Source: Diphasiastrum complanatum (lineage: Eukaryota; Streptophyta; Lycopodiopsida; Lycopodiales; Lycopodiaceae). From it: a stretch of DNA of 64,000 bases. Both the position numbers and the translations under genes were made by a program. This document shows positions 52,401-60,600 of the stretch, piece after piece (the first letter of the stretch is position 1; each line of letters opens with the position of its first letter). The notes beneath the pieces were generated by a model that was not told the origin of the DNA, did no database searches, and worked only from the letters and a program-made list of their open reading frames with translations. Location of the stretch: the NCBI GenBank assembly GCA_029204225.1, contig CM055098.1, positions 17,825,303 through 17,889,302 of the forward strand, in the 5' to 3' direction.

Positions 52401-55400
52401 CTGTCATGTTCCGACAAACAAAAACTTCAAGGGGCAATGGTCAAGAAATGTCAATTATCGGATCGATAGAGAAGGTTGTATAAAGAATTACATCAGGTTT
52501 AATCCTACAAGACAGTCCTATTGAGAACTGTGTAGTTAAGAATCCCAGGAATATTACGTTGCAAGACACTATGTAACCAGGCATAATCAGTGTCCAAGCT
52601 CTTACGGACAGAGTCATTATTGAGCCTAGATTGCCAAGAGTTGCAGTAAATGACAACAACCAAACTTCTAGATGAGAGGATTATGATAAGCATAAGGATC
52701 GAAATCTCAGACTCAAAGTTATTCCCGTATTCCAATAAGATCTTAGGAGGGTTGCAGTACTTACAAAAAGTGGTCACTACTAATTTCTACCTAGCAACTA
52801 TCCCTCTCTCTCCCTACATAGTGTGGAATTAGGCATACATAGGATCTCAGTTGATACCAATTACATCATGTGGTGAGCAATTGCTTCGTATAGGTAAGTT
52901 TCATGAGTTTGTCATTTTCCATAGTTATGACGTATCTAGGTGATCACTAAGTTTGTGATTTTCTCTTGGCCTGCCTAATCACAAGATTTAAACCCAAAAA
53001 GTTCTTGGAAGATCCTTTCCTACTTTTAAGTAAAATTAAAATGGGAAAGAGGAAAAGGGTGCAAGATTATATTGAACGGGTCAAGCATCTCAGATCAGAG
53101 TGTGATCCTGAACTAATTAATAATGACGCTATGATTATGTGGTTTTTAGCATGTCTACCTAAAAGGATTAGATGGGAACTCAAACGTCGAGCAGATTATA
53201 CGTCATTAACATGCAATGGACGATGCAATACGCGAAGAGGATGAAGATTCAGATGATGAACGAAACATTGGTATGCTGCCATATACAACGGGGCAAACCA
53301 CTACATCATCCACAACTACTGCATCTACAAACATTAATGCAACAACTGAGTTGATGATGGATGAATTTCAAAAACTTGGTCAGAAGCAATAGATGCAGCT
53401 AGAGAAGATGCAATCACAGGTTCGATGCAAAGTTGAAAGCACTACAAGAGCAAAATGCGAAGATTGAAAAAGCAACTAATAAAACGGTTAAAACATTTCC
53501 TAGCAGAGAAAATGTGTGGTGTGTGATTTGTGCTGGAAATTACACCATAAATGAGTGTCCAACACTGAAACGGCATGTGAAGGATAGTTATTGTCATCTA
53601 TGCAATTCTACCGAATATGATCAAGGTTGCAGTCCGCGTTCTGGAACGCAATCCGGGATTTCCCATTAGGGTTTCCCGAAACGCAATTTTTTTTTTGTAT
53701 AGTTGCCAATATGGGTATCATGTGAACGGATATCAAAAAAGCGATTGTTATGCAGGTCTGTTGCTTGGTTTCAGATGGCTGCAGGCTACATTGATTAGAA
53801 ATTTGGACATCAGTAGATGGTTTAAGAAAACTGGCTGCATTTTTATATGGTTTCAGAAATTTGGACATCAGTGGTTTAGGGTTTAGGGTGTAGGGTTTAG
53901 GGTTTCAGCCATAGATGCACCGCGATTCTGAATCGCGATTTAGAATCGCGATCAAAATCGCGTTTCGGGATTTTCTCAGAATGGCGCAGAATCGTTTTTT
54001 TTTTTTGAATTTTTTTTAGGCAATATGGGTACCAGATGAAAGCTCTGATTAAGAGCATTATGACTGTCTAGTTTGCCGACTGTTTCGGGTGCGAAACACC
54101 AAAAAGTGTGTTTTCACCAGCAGGGAGTTGGAAAGCCAAATCATGAAGAGGCCTTACCGTCGGGGGGGGGGGGGCGTTACCCCCGGACCCCGCCGTTGGG
54201 GGGCATTGCCTCCCAAACCCCCCACCGGACCCCCTGTTTCTCGGGGGGCTACCGCCCCCCGAAACCCCTGTTTCAGCTATTCCAAAAGAAGTATACAATT
54301 CTCGCTAGTCTAAGGAAGGCTTCTTCTAACTCTTTCTATCATTTTCTAACAGAAAACGGAATCAGTAGATCTGCAAACCATTGGCATCAGAACACCATTC
54401 AAAACTGATTCCTGATATCTATTGGAAAAGCATGTCCACCATTCAATTATGGTTTAGTTAGTATTAAACTCAAAAAAAAAAAAATTTGGCCATTACTCCT
54501 TTTTCCACAAAACAAAAAATAAAATTTGCGATCCGGGTCGCGGATAGCTGACGTTCCGGATCGCACGATCCGGAACGTTTTTGCAGCGGATCGCGATCCG
54601 CTGCAACACATAATATGATACAGCTTTTTGCTCATTTAATCCTCGGGTTATTCAGCACACATATTGTAAATATCAATACAGAGATAATCCAAATTGGAAG
54701 GGACCTGATGGTAAGGCCCATGGTCTTGGATTTCCGAAATGATTAGCTTTGCCAGCTCCTCCAGCACAACATGTTCCTTCTGCGAATATGATGGAACCAA
54801 AATCTTCGGTTGGTAATGACCAATGGAATTACAATATTGATCAAGATATTGGTCCTTCAGAGGGAATAGATATGGAATGTCCTTGCTCTTCTTCTCTCCT
54901 CCTCCATCTCTCATGTTTTCTTTGGATTTGCTAATTTTTGGATTTGATGCTTGTGGAGTTTATCTTTATTATAATTTTTGTGAGAGAGAAAGAGAGAGAG
55001 AGAAGAGTAAAATCTATCATTGTTGAGTGTGTTAATGGATGTAGTGTTAATGGATCATAGTGTTAATGCTTAGTGTTAGATGTGGATCATGAGCATTTGC
55101 TTGATTATGAACTATGTTATCGCTCTCATGGGAACGAATTTCCACGTGACAACAAGTTAATCCCGCTATTGGAAATACCCGCTACAACCCTATGGGGCTA
55201 TTGGAGTCATATGCACAGACGCCAAGCTTGACATATTTCTATCCAAGTTAGGGTTGTCTGCCCATAGGGCTATCCAACCCATTCGATTTTCAGCACTCGT
55301 GTAATTGTCAACATTTTTGTGTGCTTTTGACTCCCCATTGCTTTCTAGCATTTGACAATGTCCCATGTCTTTGTGTCAGTCAAGGCCCTTTGTTCTGCAA

Positions 55401-57186
55401 GATCAAGAGACAAACAATGGATATTGAGCGCAAACAAGGATGGTTTATTGGGTCTCAGAGTACGTATGACAAGTATTTGCCAAATCCGCTGGCATTGTGA
55501 GGTGTGGTGGGCAAATCTGCCCTAGACACGTTACTGCTCTTGCCACTAGCATCCTAGCTCAAGATTGTTCGGCTTCAGCTTGTGAGTGGAACTAGACCAC
55601 TTGGTTTCTGATGCAAACGAAGAGACAACGGGCTCACTATTCCCTAACTAAACAAGTTGGTTTACTATGTGACCACTAGTCTGGCACATGCGATGGTATG
55701 CCTGGATACATGAACGTCCAAGAGTGCCTTACTTCCATTGACACACAACAGTCCCTGCACACATGAAGGCTGTAGTTGATGGTGATATCTTTTCAGAGTA
55801 TCATCAGGAGATGGTACATCATGATAGGACACAGCAGTGCAAGACCACTAGGTCCATGGCTAGGGCCGATGCCGAGGATGCAGGAGACGAGGGTGGGGAT
55901 GAGGTTGAGGAGCGAGACGAGGAGGAGGAATTTGATGAGGAAGAGGCTCTGAATGATGAGATGGAGATGGAAATTGGTGAAGATGTGGGTCTATTGATCC
56001 TGATGCCAAGACGCAGGCCGAGCCTACATCACATGTTTAGAGTGAGGGTTTATAACATTTCGCATTAGAAAATGATTTAAAAAGAGAAATTTGCCCGCAC
56101 CAGAGGACTTACCTGGGGAATGTAGAACTTGCCACAAGTCCCTTTTCATGCGAAGGGAATTGTTGGTACATGCAAAGGAGGCAAGCTTGCATGGTAGAGA
56201 GCAATTTTCAGCAAATAGGGCTGTGGATTGCACCATCTTCAGGTAGCAAACTGGTGATCAGAATCAGGGTGTGCATGGCATCAAAAAAAAATTGTGATGG
56301 AATTAAAATCCCAGCCATAAAATCAGCGAATACATCTGCTTAACAGGCAGTTAAGTAGGCAGTGGCAATTGCTCATTTGCAAGTGAATAGAATTCCATCG
56401 CGTTGAGAATTTGCCGCATCAAGGGCTGCATCCTAAGGGTTATACAAGCTATAAATGCAGTCTGCAGCAGGGAACAGTGATTTGTGGAGGGAGCTAGAAG
56501 TGAATTCAAGGCAGAAAATTCTGCCTTCCTAAGTAGCGAATTTAAACCCAGGGGCAGCAAAGTTTTGGAGGGTAATTGTTGCATGCAACCACAGTTTTGA
56601 AGCAGAATTTTTGCATTTAAAAGGCCAAATTTGAAAAAGGTGGGTTCTTTGCTTCAGAAGGGTTACAAAGGTTGATTAGTAGCAAAGTTTCTAGCCCACA
56701 ACCATGTCCAGCCATTCTCTTCTTTTGTGGAGGGCATTGGCTCCCCATTTGCAACTCTTTCCACTAACATCATCTCCTTCTCAAAGAGAGGTCATGTGGT
56801 GCTTCTGAAGGACTTCAGCACCCAAACATCATAGATTTAGTTTCATAATGCAGAAGCTGACCGTCTACAACTACATACGTGGGACAGTGAGGACCTAGGT
56901 ATCACTAGGACATCAGCCGACGATGATGGACCAGTCACGTCTTATAGCAAGCATTTGCTTTGGATGGGTGAATCTCATGAATTGGTCATTTCTTACAATG
57001 TTGTGTCGAATCGCAATTCAATGAAAGAACTGCGATTCGAACGTCCGGTTCGAACCGGCCCGGTTGAACCGTTCTTTTGATGTTCGAACGGTTTTTAAAA
57101 ACAAAATAAAAAACCCCGTTACCTGCTGTCCTCGCACGTTTCCAGAATGCAGAGGAATCCGAATGCAGACTCCAGAGGATCCCGAG

Positions 57187-57241
<55 letters not shown>

Positions 57242-57257
57242 GGGGGGAGGTAGATTT

Positions 57258-57300
<43 letters not shown>

Positions 57301-57310
57301 ACAATGACAA

Positions 57311-57346
<36 letters not shown>

Positions 57347-57646
57347 AGAATCATAAATATTACTAATTTGAAGGAGAGGGAGGTAGAGTTGTGTGTGTGT
57401 GTGTGTGTGTGTTTTTGACAATGTGAGTAGTAAATTCATGATCATTTCATGGCACTTCAACTCTTCATACCCATTAGTAGCAACAACCATATTAAGGGGA
57501 TTAGAAGACTGTTCACACGAATTTTTTCATTGTTAACATTTAGAGTGTTGTACAAAGTCTGATCAAAAGAACTCAAGACAGTTCGTTCATTGTGATCATA
57601 GTGACCAAAACAAGCAAGTAAATCATGAGAGCATTTCTTAATTAGA

Positions 57647-57678
<32 letters not shown>

Positions 57679-60600
57679 GAGGGAGGGAGAGTTAGCCTTT
57701 AGCTGTGTGTGAGTGAAAAATTAGAATTTAGAATTGTCATTTTCGTGAAATTCGAATCATTGAACATTTGCTAAGTTACTACTAACTAACCATGCACATG
57801 GTACTTTGGAATATGACATATGTCACGAAAAACCCTAAAACCGATTCGCCGGTTCGAACCAAGAGAAGCTGATTCTTTCTCGATTCAAACTTGATTCAAA
57901 CATGGTTCGAAAAGGCGATTCGAAAGGTACCATAAAATACTGATTTCTTATAACCTTTCCTAGCTCGTGTGACTTCACTTGTCATCCTCATAGTGGGGGT
58001 CATAGTGTTCTCCTTCCACTAGTGTATGAAATCATTATCACACCTACTAGGTGAGCTAGCTTGACAAATTGGGAAAATTTCAATGTTTTATTGAAACGCG
58101 TTTCGAACGATGAAACGTGTTCGAAACGCTACATACAAAACGGCCCCGTTTCGCAACATCAAATGTACGTTCGAAACGACTATACAAAAAAAAAAAAAAA
58201 TTGCATTTCCACATTTTTCCAAGAAGCGTTTGCGAGACGTTTAGTGCAATAGAGAGCCATTCGAAGAGGAGAAGAGCTCAGGTGAAAGAGAGAGGGAGAG
58301 GGGGAGAGGGAGAGAGGGAGGAAATTTTGTGTTTTTTTGTTTCAAGCTTGTAATCAAACATGAGAGAGAGGTAAGGTTGATATTGTCTTTTTGATGTCTG
58401 TGTGGATGAAGATGAGGATGAGAATGAAGGTGAGCCTCATGATGGGGAGGATGACCTTGAGGCCATGCACGACGACAGCTTCCGAGGTGGGCAGTTAGAG
58501 GCTAGAGCACTTAGCATACTATCATACTAGCATAATACATATGAGGCTTGAGCCTGGAAGCTACGCTTGAAACTCTTAATAATTATGCTTTTACTATAAA
58601 GTTTAAACTTTTGACTCTTGAATTGTAATTTGTGATTTGTTAGTGGTCACTACAATTTATAACTTATACTATTTATAATTTCTGGAATTTCTTGGATGTT
58701 TGAGACGGTGACATGCATTGTGCATCTGTCATGAGTCATGACTCAACTTTGAAGTATTCAAGTATGTACTATGGAATATATTTTATGTATTATAGTTATG
58801 ATTAATCATGATTCATGTATTTTGTAAATTGTAATCTGTATTTCAATTTTTGGGTCACCGATAAGTCATAATTGGTCACGTCACTACGTGTGAACTTTGA
58901 AGCATTCAACAATGTGAACTTTCAACTTAATCTTGTATGGAGTATGGCAGTTTGCACATTGGAGATAGAAAAGTGGATGTATCTACTTAGTACTAGTCTT
59001 TCTATGCATGTCTAAACCCCAAAAACCTATAAAAACACATTTTCCAAAAAAAAAAAACCTAAAAAAGTTTCCCGTTTCGAACTTGGACCTCTCGTTTCGA
59101 ACGCGTTTCAAACGAGTTGAAGAAACATTGTTCGGGATTGTGCTCTAGCTATAAGTTCCAATACCCATAAAAGCAAAAAAAAAATTATCAAAGTAATGTA
59201 CTTTGTTATTGTGGTATTATATCCATCATTGTGTGATTGATCCTAGTTTCAATGTGTTGAATTATTGCATGACCTATGAATGCTAAACAGCATCTTCAAA
59301 GATTTCCTAAATGATCAAAGCAATTGTGCTCTCAATTAGGGCTTCTACACACAACTTAGTAAGCTCGAAATTAGAAGTTGAGTGCAGTCATCGTGCGAGT
59401 TTTGTGCAAGATCCAAGCTTTGTTAAATGATAGCTACATTTAACTTACCGCCATGTATTTATTAAGCTATTGGTCGTGAACATGCCTAGTATGTCGGATA
59501 TGGACACAATATGCATCCTATGTTTGAATGGCACATGCCTGCAAGAAAGTAACTGGAGGGCTGAGGCATGCATAGAGGAACAGCCATACAACCATATGCA
59601 CTTAAAGCAACATCGAATTAAGAGCCATGCGATATGGCCCATGGGAACTACATAAAAAACCTATTTCTAGGAATAGACCAATCATGTGTGGAGGCGGGAC
59701 TGAAGTCATGCATCAAGTTACCATGAATATCAACTACTCTCTAAAAGCAAAAGCAGGAGGGAAAACATGCTAAGGTGCCAAATCCCTATGAATGAAACCT
59801 AGGATGGGAGAGAAGACTTGTGGAGAATCGTAAAAAGGAAGACCAGCCTCATGGACAAACTAAATTTATGAGCAAGAGAACGCACTTGTGAAACGTTTGA
59901 AGGCCGTGAAAAGTCATGAGCTTTCAAGGGACTCTATTGGTCAATCAAAGAAAAGGGAATACGATTGAAAAAGAAGGGACGTGAGTTTTGAAGCCAGCCA
60001 ATTGTCAATCTATGATGTGCAATTGCACTACTAGAAAAAACACCGTATGCACAAAACAGCCAACCAGTCACGAAAATCTGTCCCAAATTCAACCACAAAA
60101 CCAGCAATTTGTGACAACTGCTTAGAATAAGTTTGGTATCACGGATGAAATCATTTTGAAGCATGCAGGAAGTTTGGGAAAGTTCGAAGTGAGCAAGGAG
60201 CAGCAGGTCAGGTGGGTCTTCAACCATCTTGTTGCAAAGATACTTCATGAAAGTACATCTGTGACCTGCACGTTGGTACAATCTGCGTGAAGCTTGTGGA
60301 AAGACTATAGGAAGATAATTTTATGCAAAAAGTAATCAGGCCACCAAAAGACTCGTGAACCAGCCAGCGTGAGGATGATTCACCGGATTATCCAATCCTG
60401 GCAATGGTCAGGGTACAAGAGGATGTTCTTGTTCTTGAAATTTGTAACATGTCTATTGCTAGCAGATATAGGTTGATTGCTGATTGTTGCTGATTGGTCA
60501 TCATACTAAGTAATCAAGTAGAAGCTAATGCTAGTATGGATGTGTCAATAAAAGTAGGATATACCCATAGAGTTATGGACTACAGGGTACGTACGAGATT

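Larger units (their letters stand above)
53622..54611 (+). mobile_element. Non-autonomous hAT-like element with ATCCGG/CGTTC arms
   Basis: 990 bp flanked by a perfect 8-bp duplication AATATGAT (53614-53621 and 54612-54619). The left end CAAGGTTGCAG fits the hAT YARNG rule; the right end complement is ATGTGTTGCAG. The left arm has GCGTTCTGGAACGC and AATCCGGGATT. The right arm has the inverted pair CGTTCCGGATCG/CGATCCGGAACG (54552-54577), TTTTTGC, then a perfect 22-bp palindrome whose half is GCAGCGGATCG (54583-54604). It carries the nested element 53910-54269. Removing the whole unit and one duplication restores phase in the gag relic. Confidence 0.85.

Noticed and set aside
53872-53906. Former chromosome end or fusion point
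   Set aside because: Only about four TTTAGGG-type units inside an intron; too short to support it.
59934-60281. 115-codon minus-strand frame
   Set aside because: No motif, no splice context matching the RHD3-like gene, likely chance in intron.
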